64,000 nt of DNA from Paenibacillus sp. Root444D2. Its GTDB lineage: Bacteria > Bacillota > Bacilli > Paenibacillales > NBRC-103111. How positions within the stretch are numbered: the stretch's first letter is position 1; the number at the start of each line of letters is the position of its first letter. The notes beneath the pieces were generated by a model. That model worked only from the letters and a program-made list of their open reading frames with translations. It did no database searches and was not told the origin of the DNA. Of this stretch, positions 45,224 through 54,140 are shown piece by piece. The stretch is from NCBI RefSeq assembly GCF_001426375.1, contig NZ_LMEO01000053.1, positions 62,499 to 126,498 on the forward strand, written 5' to 3'. Both the position numbers and the translations under genes were made by a program.

Positions 45224-47216
45224 TTAGAGTTTAATTGGCAATGTGTAGTAACCAAAAGCTTTATCAAGTAATGCACTGGCTTCTTGACGACTCAAATTTT
45301 GTGTGGAGCGGAAATCAACAGTCTGATCCGAATTAACCTTCGTATCCGGGTCTACAATGCCTTGAGAAACAAGCGCAGTGATAGCTTCAGCCGCCCAAGA
45401 ATCCGTTTTGCCGATTAGCTTAACATTGGTTCCAGGCGCTGCTTGCTTGAGATTTTGAATCATAACCGCCGCCATTTGTCTTGTGATTGGAGACGCTGAT
45501 TGATAATTGGGTATTCCAACTATCATCTGTTTCTTATTCCCTTCGAACAAATCCGAAATTGTATGCCAACCGTGGGCGCGCAGCAGCACATCCGCAAATT
45601 CTCCTTGTGTCATCGTTCCTTTAGGGTCAAAGCGGTCACCTGACTTGGCTCCCATAATGTCTAATCCGTTTAGATTATCAATATACGATTTAAATAGACT
45701 GTCATTAGGCACATCGGAAAATGCCGCTTTCATCTTCACTTTTTGCGCATGAGCAACGAAATCCAGTCCTTTTGGATTCGTATAATAGAAATAGGCGATA
45801 TTGCCCGATTCATCTTTCTTGAATGCCATTTTATTACCGGCTTCGTCTTCAAATAGAAGCGGATGGACCATTCTCAGCGTGTGCTTGCCCGTAGTCCCCG
45901 TTTCCATGAGCAAATTCCCGTCCGCATAAGAAATTTGAGTCCTTAACGCATGTACACGCGTATTTTTGTATAATCCAATGTATGCTTGAGCTGCTTGCTC
46001 ACTGATTGGCGTATAGGTTGGATGGCTGTGTTTTCCCAGTCTTAGGAAAATAGTGATTCATAAATGCCTCGTACACTTCTAAACTCATCATTGAATCGTT
46101 GTTGTAAGACATGTAAAAAGCAGTATTCTTCTCTGGCAGGATGGCGATCAACGAGGAATGGCCCGGAACATTCCCTCCCTTGAGTATCACATGCTGGCCA
46201 TTCATCAAATTGTTGAAATACCCTTCAAATCCAACGGTTGTGATAGGAATTGTTGGGTCAGCGAAAATATGGTAGGTGTGCATCAGATCGACGCTTTTTT
46301 TACTTACGATTTCTTTGCCTTCAAATACTCCTTTATTTAAGTGCATGATCAAGTACTTAGCCATGTCTTCGCCTGTTGAAGTCATACTTCCCTCAGGCTT
46401 CTCTGACGGCGCAAATCCAATTGTCGGCTGAAGCTCGCCATTCGGTCCATAGTGTGCAGCCATATTGGATAATACCTCAGGAGTTAATCGAACACCGGTC
46501 TTGTTCATCCCTAATGGTTTGAATACATTCTTCTCCATATATTGAGAATAAGGCATGCCGCTTACGCTCTCTACCGCATATCCCGCTAACATAAAACCAA
46601 AATTGTCATACGTATAAGCTTCTCCGGGGGGTCTTACCACAGTCGGCATATGCGTATTAAAATACCCCTTCATTGGAATGTCCTTATTCAAATGCTCCAG
46701 CGAAAAATCAGTGACGATATCCGGTAAGTCCACACCGCTCGAATAAGTAAGCAGATCAAACATCGTCAGCGGTTTTCCCGTTGTATTCGGTACTTTCAAT
46801 CCTCCAAGATATGCTTGAATATCTTGAGTCATACTCACTTTCCCTTGATCGACAAGCTGCATAGCCGCCAATGCTGTAAAAGACTTGGTAACAGAGCCAA
46901 TTTGGAAAATAGTGTCTTTATCGACAAGGATATTCTTTTCCTTATTTGCATATCCGTAGCCTTTGCTTAACACTACTTTCCCATCCTTGACGACTACGAA
47001 ATTGGAGCCGACCGTATTAAATTTCTTCATCTTATCTGCGAATAAGGGATCAGCGAACGCCTCTACTTCTTTCCCATCTAGAGGTCCCTCCAAGCTGACT
47101 TTCTCTGTTGATACCGGTACTGATGTTGGTGCACCATTTGAAGCAGTACAAGCTGTAACGACACTCGCAGATAATAGTAGTACTGCGAGACTGGTGTTGC
47201 GAATTATTTTTCTCAT
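45224..47216 (-). pseudogene. Beta-lactamase-fold serine hydrolase with SLH-like C-terminus, interrupted by a frameshift
   Basis: Two frames make one protein. The 5' part (47216 to 45999) encodes a lipoprotein (signal with VTAC lipobox) and a serine hydrolase domain with Ser108-x-x-Lys111 in IGSVTKSF and Tyr203-Asp-Asn in YTYDNFG, the active-site pattern of class C-type penicillin-binding/esterase enzymes. It ends early at TGA 45999. The next frame continues without a gap: PTYTPISEQAAQAYIGLYKN, then the domain's C-terminal part and two SLH-like modules (FSDVPNDSLFKSYID, TDSWAAEAITALVSQGI). A one-base indel between 46000 and 46057 joins them. The ATG at 47216 follows AGAGGAG. It is either a real pseudogene or a sequencing error; the separate 3' frame has no start signal. 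Confidence 0.8.
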
Positions 47217-47334
47217 GATATCCATCTCCTCTTTTTCGCTTTAGCCTGTGAACGCTCGGCCTACCCAGTATTGCAAAACGATTGTCATACGAACAAGTTG
47301 CATTTCGTCATCGTTTACTTGGCTTTCCCAATAA

Positions 47335-47358
47335 TGTCATATGACATTTTGGCACTAG
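47335..47358 (+). promoter_or_regulatory. Shared operator-like site upstream of sensor protein 1
   Basis: TGTCATATGACATT (palindrome TGTCATATGACA) followed by TTGGCACTAG, ending 62 bp before the start at 47420. The same bipartite sequence lies 65 bp before the paralogous gene at 52078. It is also inside the divergent region of the serine hydrolase gene. Likely a binding site of the fused regulator at 48120-49928. Confidence 0.65.
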
Positions 47359-47419
47359 ATTATTTGACACGGAAAGCAGTAGGATACGGCTATTACATTG
47401 AAGGGACGATGAGTTATTC

Positions 47420-48004
47420 ATGAAAAAGAAGATCATAGGCTTCATTCAAAATGGCTACTTCTTACTGTTCACTTTTGCTACAGGATTATTTTACTTTTGT
47501 TTTTATCTAGTTACCCTTACCTTAGGTTTTGGTCTTTCTTTTACAGTGGCAGGCATTCCACTTCTCACACAAGTACTGCGAACCACGTCAACTTTCATAC
47601 AATTCGAACGTATACAAACGAAGATCTATACCGATATCACCACTCCGCCTTACGAACGGAAAATAAGACTAGAGGCGTCTTTCTGGGAGCAAGCCAAAGA
47701 GGAGCTTCAAGATCCCCGCAACTGGATCGCTATCTGTTGGTTGATGTTGAAATTTTTGATTGGGCTTCTTTGTCTCCTAAGTGCAGCCATGCTCTATGTG
47801 ACGCCTCTTTTGTTTATCCTGGCTCCGTTGTTACTTCCTTTTTCTGACATAAACGTCATTGGAATACCGATAGATACATTCACGAAATCTCTTCTTGTAT
47901 CAGTTGTGGGGATTCTTATGACTTTTGTGAGCGCTTGGTTAGCAAATGGGTTGGTACGGTTGATCGGCGGTTACACACGTCAAATGATCAGAAGGTTAAA
48001 CTGA
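47420..48004 (+). CDS. Membrane 'sensor'-domain protein, copy 1
   Basis: A 194-aa integral membrane protein with hydrophobic segments near 12-35, 36-55, 103-135 and 155-175. It resembles the putative sensor domain found at the N-terminus of some LiaS/DesK-type kinases (FLLFTFATGLFYFCFYLVTLTLG, GIPLL, ERIQ, FWEQAKEELQDPRNW), here as a free-standing protein. It is directly upstream of the kinase-regulator fusion and co-oriented, so it may be its sensory partner. Its paralogue lies at 51473-52078 on the other strand. Both have the same operator-like site upstream. Confidence 0.75.
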   Translation: MKKKIIGFIQNGYFLLFTFATGLFYFCFYLVTLTLGFGLSFTVAGIPLLTQVLRTTSTFIQFERIQTKIYTDITTPPYERKIRLEASFWEQAKEELQDPRNWIAICWLMLKFLIGLLCLLSAAMLYVTPLLFILAPLLLPFSDINVIGIPIDTFTKSLLVSVVGILMTFVSAWLANGLVRLIGGYTRQMIRRLN

Positions 48005-48119
48005 TAGCTGCTGCGTCCCCAACTTACAGGTATCCACGACTAGCTGAGATAGTATCGTTTAATAAAAATTTGTTCTATACTGGTTAGGAAACAGCAAGAA
48101 TCAGAAGGTTTAGTAGAGG

Positions 48120-49928
48120 ATGATGGACTTGTTTGAAACAGTAAAACAGTGGTTCTGGTATGACTGGATTATGTTCGTTTTACGACTTATCTTAAGTATT
48201 TCTCTCATGGTTACCACCGTGCATTTGCATGCTGAAATACCGCTGCCGCTGTGGGCTTTGATTTTTTGGCAGATTATTGCTTTTTCTGTTCCTTGGCTTT
48301 GTTTATTGCTCAACTATAAGTATTATCTACTTACAGAAATCATTTTTTCTGGCGGACTAATCTTGTATTTAACTTCTTTGTTCCCGGAAGCTTATCTCTC
48401 ATTTCTGACATATGCTTTCCTGATTGCAGTGAACAGCGCTCACCAATCCTATCGTTGGTCAGGGCCCGTCACGATCTTTCTCATACCTCTTTTCATAAAT
48501 TTGCTTTCTCATCAAAACAATTATTGGATCATGATGAGCCACATCGGACTCGCTTATGCCATTGGGTTTGCCTTTCATTTACTGGTGGTCAATCATCGGC
48601 AAAGTGAGGTCATCCGTGAACAGAATACGGTTTTAGAACAGTATTTGTCCCAAATCGAAAGCATCACACTAGCTGAAGAACGCAATCGGCTCTCCAAGGA
48701 TCTTCATGATACGGTTGGACATTCCTATACCTCTATTATCATGGGATTAGAAACTTTGCGTCCGGAACTTTCTATGGAAGCCGGGGAACAGAAGCTCGAT
48801 TCTCTGTTGAATTTAGCTCGCAAGGGCATGGACGAAGTCAGAGGATACTTGCATCAATTAGAGTCACCGCAGGAGACGCTTCCGCTGCTTCAGTCGTTGC
48901 AGCAATTAGGAGAAGAATTTCAAGCACATGCCAAAGTGAGCGTTCGCTTCCGAACTTTTGGTGAGGAATACCCGTTACCCAAGCAAGCCAAAATGGCCTT
49001 CTTTCGTTGTTTGCAGGAATCGTTAACTAACGCTGTACGTCATGGGCAGTCTACGGAAATTACCGTTTCACTGCAATTTGAGCAGCGGCACACTAGACTC
49101 GAAGTACAGGACAACGGTACTGGGAAGGAGAAATGGCAGGATGGCTTCGGCTTGAACGCGATGAAAGAGCGAGCCATGAATCTACAAGGGCAAGTCTCTG
49201 TTTATACAAAGCATGGTGAAGGAACGCTTGTTACCTGCACATTGCCGAGGCAAGTGGAATTATCGGATGAGGTCATTCGCTTACTGATCGTCGATGACCA
49301 ACCCTTCATCAGAGAAAGCCTCCGGACCATTCTGGAGGGACACAAGGATTTGCAAGTGGTGGGATTGGCCGAGGATGGCGAACAAGCCATTGAGTTATGC
49401 GAGCAGTGTCAGCCACAGTTGGTTCTCATGGATTTGGACTTGCCCAACATGGATGGGATTTCAGCATCAAAAAAAATCAAGCAAGCATGGCCTCACATCC
49501 GTATTCTGATTCTTACTACGTTTCAGGACACCGAACAAGCCCTGGAAGTTCTGCGAAGCGGAGCGGATGGTTACTTATTGAAATCTATTGAACCGCGTGA
49601 GCTTGCTGAGAACATTCGTCTTGTCTATCGCGGGGGCACACTGATTGATCAGGAAATGTCCCATAAATTGTTTGAGAAGCTCGAAATGGACAATAATGAA
49701 ATCGAATTATTGAAACCGAAAGCAACCGAAAACTTCGACCTAACTCCACGCGAAATTGAAATTCTACAACTTGTATCCAAAGGTCTACGTTATAAAACCA
49801 TCGCCTCGAAATTATACTTATCTGACGGCACAGTGAGGAATTATGCCTCAACAGCCTATATGAAACTGGGCGTTCGCAACCGGGAAGAAGCTGTACAGAA
49901 GGCATTGGAAGCCGGATTTCTTGAATAA
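48120..49928 (+). CDS. Single-chain histidine kinase / response regulator fusion with LuxR-type HTH
   Basis: A 602-aa protein holding a whole two-component system. Five or six membrane helices occupy residues 15-155. A HisKA_3 domain follows with His196 in LHDTVGH, then HATPase_c (N box Asn304 in SLTNAVRHG, G box DNGTGKEKW). After only a few residues (QVELSDE) a receiver begins (LLIVDDQ at 388-394, phospho-acceptor Asp438 in LMDLDLP, Lys488). A LuxR/NarL HTH closes it (FDLTPREIEILQLVSKGL, KTIASKLYLSDGTVRNY). The family is LiaSR/DesKR. The reading frame is continuous with no stop or in-frame start at the junction, so it is a true fusion. A membrane-tethered DNA-binding regulator results unless it is cleaved. 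Confidence 0.88.
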   Translation: MMDLFETVKQWFWYDWIMFVLRLILSISLMVTTVHLHAEIPLPLWALIFWQIIAFSVPWLCLLLNYKYYLLTEIIFSGGLILYLTSLFPEAYLSFLTYAFLIAVNSAHQSYRWSGPVTIFLIPLFINLLSHQNNYWIMMSHIGLAYAIGFAFHLLVVNHRQSEVIREQNTVLEQYLSQIESITLAEERNRLSKDLHDTVGHSYTSIIMGLETLRPELSMEAGEQKLDSLLNLARKGMDEVRGYLHQLESPQETLPLLQSLQQLGEEFQAHAKVSVRFRTFGEEYPLPKQAKMAFFRCLQESLTNAVRHGQSTEITVSLQFEQRHTRLEVQDNGTGKEKWQDGFGLNAMKERAMNLQGQVSVYTKHGEGTLVTCTLPRQVELSDEVIRLLIVDDQPFIRESLRTILEGHKDLQVVGLAEDGEQAIELCEQCQPQLVLMDLDLPNMDGISASKKIKQAWPHIRILILTTFQDTEQALEVLRSGADGYLLKSIEPRELAENIRLVYRGGTLIDQEMSHKLFEKLEMDNNEIELLKPKATENFDLTPREIEILQLVSKGLRYKTIASKLYLSDGTVRNYASTAYMKLGVRNREEAVQKALEAGFLE

Positions 49929-49970
49929 ATCCTGGCTTTCTATCCTTACCTTCTCATTCACTGAGCGAGC

Positions 49971-50738
49971 CTACATATGGACTTGACCAGGAGATTTGCC
50001 TCTCGGCACGACGTCCCCAATCCCCCTGGCTTTCTTGTCCAGCAGTTCATCCATTCGCAAACATTTCAAACCCTTCATTTGAATTTCTTCCAATACTTCT
50101 TTCAGACCTTCTATCATGTGCCGCGGTGCTTCTTCATCTGCTCCAAGTGTATCGCCGCTATCGTGCAGAACAACGATGGAACCAGGCTTAATCCTTTTCA
50201 ACAAGGCACGCTTCATTTTTTCAGCGCTGACCGTTGGTTTCCAATCTCCTACAATGACCGACCACAGTGCGATCCGATAAGACTTTCTCATCAAGAGGAG
50301 ATCTCCTAGATTGAGAAGCCCCCAGGGCGGTCGGTAAAAGGTAGGCCGCTCTCCTGTGATTCGCTCGACAATGTCAGCTGTGCGATCTGCTTGCTCCCGT
50401 TTACTCGTCCATGGGGACAAAATCCAGTTGGAAGTGTGCGTATAGTTATGAATGCCGATTTGGTGCCCCTCCCGGTACATGAGCTGAATCAGCTCCGGGT
50501 ATTTTTCGGCCTTGCTGCCCAGTACGAAGAAGGTGGCCTTTACTTCATGCTCTTTTAACAAGTCCAGCAATTTAGGCGTGTAGCAAGGGTCAGGACCATC
50601 ATCGAAAGTAAAGGCAATTCCCTTCGCCACTTTTCCTTTGGAGTGAACGCCCCACCTACATATTCTTGTAAGAATAAAGGGAACTATCATATAGAGAATC
50701 ATCACATCTATGGATAAATTTATTAGCTTTTGTATCAT
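49971..50738 (-). CDS. NodB-type polysaccharide deacetylase
   Basis: A 255-aa membrane-anchored enzyme (N-terminal helix 8-25) with the full carbohydrate esterase 4 motif set: TFDDGPD (motif 1) near 44, HNYTHTS (metal-binding His-x-x-x-His region) near 98, RPPWG near 140, and LHDSGD near 195. It removes N-acetyl groups from a cell-wall polysaccharide such as peptidoglycan. The ATG overlaps the stop of the YkoP-like gene, so the two are coupled. It is the last gene of the operon starting with sensor copy 2. Confidence 0.9.
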   Translation of the reverse strand: MIQKLINLSIDVMILYMIVPFILTRICRWGVHSKGKVAKGIAFTFDDGPDPCYTPKLLDLLKEHEVKATFFVLGSKAEKYPELIQLMYREGHQIGIHNYTHTSNWILSPWTSKREQADRTADIVERITGERPTFYRPPWGLLNLGDLLLMRKSYRIALWSVIVGDWKPTVSAEKMKRALLKRIKPGSIVVLHDSGDTLGADEEAPRHMIEGLKEVLEEIQMKGLKCLRMDELLDKKARGIGDVVPRGKSPGQVHM

Positions 50739-51388
50739 GAGACCGCCTCTTTCTTCCGTTGATCCCGCAGATCCTGGTTACCATCAAGAGATGATGGATT
50801 GGAATCTTTTTTCCGTACCGTAAAACGTTCCTTCAGAGACTGTTTGCTTATCACTATCATTATGGGAGATAACTTCTCGATGCTGTGCCCGACTCGCTGT
50901 TTCCCTTCCGGATGCAGCATACGAAGAAGAAAGCGAAGATATATCGCATAAAATCGTTGCTGCCATTTGGACTCGATGGGATGCTGTTCAAACCCTATTC
51001 CGTGAATGATCCCCCGATGAAGCAGCGTGATCCCGGTTAAGGCCTGGACCTTCACCAGTTCCGGATTGCTATCCAGCTCCTGACTAATTTGCTTGATTGC
51101 AATGCGAAACAAGCGTGCAGTACTCAAGCCGGCTCGATCTGCACCGACCGTACGTGTAAGCTTCAGTACCTGCCGGTTATCCAGATGAAGTTCGCCCACC
51201 CAATCCCCGGCAAGTATTCGGCGCCCGTCTTGACAGGTAATACTGTTTCCGTGATGCTGTCTGACCACCAATTTACATATGCCATATCTATACACAGACT
51301 CGCTTCGAAATCTGTTTAAGAACTCAAACACGTGCTCCCACATCATCCAGAGGGACTGTAAGGATGTTTGCATAAGTGACGCTGTCAT
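50735..51388 (-). CDS. YkoP-like protein, partner of the polysaccharide deacetylase
   Basis: A 217-aa cytoplasmic or peripheral protein starting at ATG 51388 after AGGAGGAGATC. The part around 40-165 (GICKLVVRQHHG, DWVGELHLDNRQVLKL, LTGITLLHRG, GFEQHP) matches the YkoP-like domain often found next to NodB-type deacetylases in Bacilli. The C-terminal 40 residues are charged. The function is not known. Context ties it to the deacetylase, with which it overlaps by 4 bp. Confidence 0.75.
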   Translation of the reverse strand: MTASLMQTSLQSLWMMWEHVFEFLNRFRSESVYRYGICKLVVRQHHGNSITCQDGRRILAGDWVGELHLDNRQVLKLTRTVGADRAGLSTARLFRIAIKQISQELDSNPELVKVQALTGITLLHRGIIHGIGFEQHPIESKWQQRFYAIYLRFLLRMLHPEGKQRVGHSIEKLSPIMIVISKQSLKERFTVRKKDSNPSSLDGNQDLRDQRKKEAVS

Positions 51389-51472
51389 GATCTCCTCCTA
51401 TTCACATTTGATATGCACATTCCATTCATCCTAGACTACAGCTGGAATTCCATATCATCTGTTGTTATCACT

Positions 51473-52078
51473 TTATTTTCCAGTAAATCCTTCAACTAAA
51501 CGACGCGTATGGCTTCCAATCATCGTTACCAAGCCATTACCCAAATAAGGGCCGAACCATATTAGGATTGCTCCTGCAAGCATGACGTAGAGCGAGTCGC
51601 TAAACGTTCTGATTTCCATCCCTAAGAATGAAAAATAATCTAACAGATTAAAGACGGACAATATGGGCGCTAACAAAAGGATAATCGGTGTCACATAGAA
51701 AAGAGAAGCGCAAATCACACTGACAAGTCCGATAACGAATATCAACATCAGCCCGAATATTGCTCTCCAATTACGCGCTTCGGATAGTTCAGCTTTAACC
51801 TGATCCCATAAGCTTCCTTCCGTTCTTATTCGGCTTGGAACCGGGCCAATGGAGATATCCGTATAACATTCGGTTTGGATCCGTTCGTGCTCTACTAACG
51901 CTCTGGTCGAACGCAAAACATAATGGAGGATTGGAAGCCCTACTAAGGTGAACGCCATCGTGACCCCCATTGTAATACCCACCAAATAAAAGCAAAAATA
52001 AAAAAAACCTGTTACAAAAGTAAGCAACAAAAAACAGAAGTTTCTCAGGTGTTTCCGGATTATTTGAATCGTGTCCAT
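51473..52078 (-). CDS. Membrane 'sensor'-domain protein, copy 2
   Basis: A 201-aa integral membrane protein and full-length paralogue of the protein at 47420-48004: same helix pattern and shared blocks (FVTGFFYFCFYLVGITMG, ERIQTECYTDI, LWDQVKAELSEARNWRAI, LGNGLVTMIG). It leads an operon with the YkoP-like protein and deacetylase. The same bipartite operator lies 65 bp upstream. The ATG follows AGAGAGGAAGAG. Confidence 0.78.
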   Translation of the reverse strand: MDTIQIIRKHLRNFCFLLLTFVTGFFYFCFYLVGITMGVTMAFTLVGLPILHYVLRSTRALVEHERIQTECYTDISIGPVPSRIRTEGSLWDQVKAELSEARNWRAIFGLMLIFVIGLVSVICASLFYVTPIILLLAPILSVFNLLDYFSFLGMEIRTFSDSLYVMLAGAILIWFGPYLGNGLVTMIGSHTRRLVEGFTGK

Positions 52079-52142
52079 CTCTTCCTCTCTAATTTAGAAA
52101 TCCCTTACAACTCTTATGCTAGTTCTTGTGATGTAAAATCGG

Positions 52143-52166
52143 CTAGTGCCATAATGTCATATGACA
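52143..52166 (-). promoter_or_regulatory. Shared operator-like site upstream of sensor protein 2
   Basis: On the minus strand TGTCATATGACATT followed by ATGGCACTAG, one base different from the site at 47335-47358 and at nearly the same distance from the start (65 bp). The surrounding DNA is not conserved, which argues for selection on the site. Confidence 0.65.
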
Positions 52167-52281
52167 GATCTTTTCGATAAACGTTGTCGGTAAAGGGTCA
52201 TTCCATGGAAAAAATACCCTATCGTCTAATTCCGAGAAGGAATGTAGAAGGTAGAGCTCCCTTGCCTCAAAGTAAACAAAA

Positions 52282-52322
52282 AAGAACGCATCCCCGGATA
52301 TCCATCCGAAATTTGCGTTCTT
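52282..52322 (-). terminator. Branched hairpin terminator, copy 2 of a dispersed element
   Basis: Arms AAGAACGCA (52282-52290) and TGCGTTCTT (52314-52322) with the inner CGGAT...ATCCG hairpin, then a T-run on the minus strand. It is a near-copy of the element at 40886-40927. It could end transcripts from pfkB, whose stop is 225 bp upstream. The rest of 52167-52546 holds one more small hairpin and no gene. Confidence 0.7.
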
Positions 52323-52353
52323 TGAAATATAAACCATAATTATAATAATTCAG

Positions 52354-52378
52354 AGTGCAGGGTGCTATAGCCTGCACT
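52354..52378. other. Small inverted repeat downstream of pfkB
   Basis: Eight-base arms AGTGCAGG/CCTGCACT with a 9-nt loop. No T-run on the minus side beyond scattered A/T. It may help end pfkB transcription or be incidental. Confidence 0.4.
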
Positions 52379-52546
52379 ATACTGTTTGTGCCTTGGCCGT
52401 CTTGAGAACCACTATCCCTTTCACTCAGCATTGCTCATTCGTCAGGAAACTACTTCATCCCGTTAACTTTCGGTTAATTGGATGAGATTTTTCTCGCATC
52501 CATTTCTGAGCTGTGGGGATAGTGGGCATTGGTGGATTCTCACAAG

Positions 52547-53509
52547 CTAGTCTTGCACTTCCGCCAGCGTAGGGAGCGCAGGAATCGCCCCCCTGCGCGT
52601 CGTCGTAATTGCGCCTACACGATTGGCGAAGGCGAATACCTGCTCAGCGGCTCCTGTTTTGGCGAGCACGTCAACGATGGTTGCTGGCGTAGCGCCCAGC
52701 GAAACCAGCTGATAAAGCATGCCGCCGACAAAGCTGTCGCCGGCGCCAGTCGTATCCACGGCTGCCACAGGCGTGCCGGGGATGACGACATCCTGCCGTG
52801 CGGTCACGACACGGCAGCCCTCAGGACCTAAAGTGATGATAATCACTTTAGGTCCTCGCTGCAGCAGCTGCTGCGCACCTGTGGTCACATCCACGCCGAG
52901 GAGAAATTCGATTTCCTCCTCGCTGACTTTGACCACATCCGCAAGCGGAAGCTGCGCAAGGATTTCTGCCCGAGCTGCGTCAGCGCTCGGCCACAGCGCC
53001 AAGCGCACATTGGGGTCGTACGACACCAATGCGCTAAGTTCTCTCGCTCGTCGTGCTGCGTCCAGCGTCGCGGTGCGGCAAGGCTCGGCGATCAGCGATA
53101 CCGAGCCGAAATGATAGACCGCGGCGTCTTCCAGCCATTGCGCCTGGACTTCGTCTGCGCGCAGCAGCATGTCCGCCGCCGGGTCGCGGAAAAACAAGAA
53201 ATCGCGCTCACCATCCGTGCGCAATGAAACAAACGCCAGACCGGTCTTCGCCTCATCGGTCTGCACAACTGCCGTATGCACGCCAACTTCGTCAAGCGTG
53301 CGCACCAAAAAATCGCCGAATGGATCACGGCCGATTTTACCGATAAACCTTGCGTCGCCGCCCAACCTGGCTACCGCCGCAGCGACATTGGCCGGCGCTC
53401 CGCCCGCCGCCCGCTGGAAGCTCGTAACGTCTGCCAACGCTTGCCCGTTCACCTCCGGTACGAAATCAATCAAAAGCTCACCCAGACATACGATATACGT
53501 TTTACCCAT
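52547..53509 (-). CDS. PfkB-family sugar kinase (fructokinase-like)
   Basis: A 320-aa cytoplasmic ribokinase-type enzyme. The first PfkB signature GGAPANVAAAVARLGG lies at 36-51 and the second, with catalytic Asp and anion hole, at about 248-259 (DTTGAGDSFVGG). The N-terminus CLGELLIDFVP and the layout fit bacterial fructokinases, so D-fructose to fructose-6-phosphate is the best guess; 2-keto-3-deoxygluconate kinase activity (needed by the uxu pathway) is an alternative. It starts 7 bp after the TetR stop and probably shares its mRNA. Codons are notably GC-rich compared with its neighbours. Confidence 0.85.
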   Translation of the reverse strand: MGKTYIVCLGELLIDFVPEVNGQALADVTSFQRAAGGAPANVAAAVARLGGDARFIGKIGRDPFGDFLVRTLDEVGVHTAVVQTDEAKTGLAFVSLRTDGERDFLFFRDPAADMLLRADEVQAQWLEDAAVYHFGSVSLIAEPCRTATLDAARRARELSALVSYDPNVRLALWPSADAARAEILAQLPLADVVKVSEEEIEFLLGVDVTTGAQQLLQRGPKVIIITLGPEGCRVVTARQDVVIPGTPVAAVDTTGAGDSFVGGMLYQLVSLGATPATIVDVLAKTGAAEQVFAFANRVGAITTTRRGAIPALPTLAEVQD

Positions 53510-53516
53510 TTCTCCA

Positions 53517-54113
53517 TCAATCCCCTTTGCATTGGTATCTTAACGCATTTAGCACATAAGTTGTCGTTTGCTCAATTATAGTCGGGGTATCAGGCCGTTC
53601 CTCCGTAAACAAAAGCTCAAAAAACTCCCTCTGCTTATAAAAAAATATCGATCCCAGCACAAACATAAGCGTGCTATCCAGTGATTCAAAATGAAAAATC
53701 CCATCCAGTCTTCCTTGCTCTAGAAATTCCCTTACCTTTTTCCATAATGGATACAAGAGCTCTCTCATTTTTTCCAAACGTGGGGTAATCGTAATAATCT
53801 CCATTTGAATCAGGCTAATCATTTGAGGATCAGCATTTCTAAGCTCTACGACACCCTGAATGATTGTCCGGATACCTACGATGGGATCCTCAATGGCAAT
53901 ATAATCATCTATCCTGTTCGTGGGGAAAAACTGTTTAAATATCTCGTAGAAAACACTCTCTTTGCCGCCAAAATAATAAGAAACCAGAGCCACATTGGCC
54001 CCAGCCTCCTCACATATTTGACGAACACTTGTCGCGTCATAACCGTGCTTCGCAAACAGCTTCTTCGCTGCCAGAAGAATTTTCATTTTCATCTCTAATT
54101 CTTGCTCAGCCAT
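53517..54113 (-). CDS. TetR-family repressor
   Basis: A 198-aa regulator. The N-terminal HTH (about 8-55) reads KILLAAKKLFAKHGYDATSVRQICEEAGANVALVSYYFGGKESVF, typical TetR. The C-terminal helical domain has a CecR/DUF1956-like look. It follows the ABC-2 permease gene by 27 bp and is transcribed with it from a promoter carrying tandem palindromic sites, so it likely represses its own operon and responds to a drug or lipid-like ligand moved by the permease. Confidence 0.88.
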   Translation of the reverse strand: MAEQELEMKMKILLAAKKLFAKHGYDATSVRQICEEAGANVALVSYYFGGKESVFYEIFKQFFPTNRIDDYIAIEDPIVGIRTIIQGVVELRNADPQMISLIQMEIITITPRLEKMRELLYPLWKKVREFLEQGRLDGIFHFESLDSTLMFVLGSIFFYKQREFFELLFTEERPDTPTIIEQTTTYVLNALRYQCKGD

Positions 54114-54140
54114 TCTATCAACGCCCTCCTCGTACTTGAG

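Noticed and set aside
45224..45913. Independent 229-aa SLH protein gene
   Set aside because: It has no start signal, and upstream codons in its frame continue the serine hydrolase, so it is the 3' part of a frameshifted gene.
47339..47380. Sigma-54 type promoter based on TGGCAC upstream of sensor protein 1
   Set aside because: No TTGCA-like -12 element at correct spacing; a transcription-factor operator fits the palindrome better.
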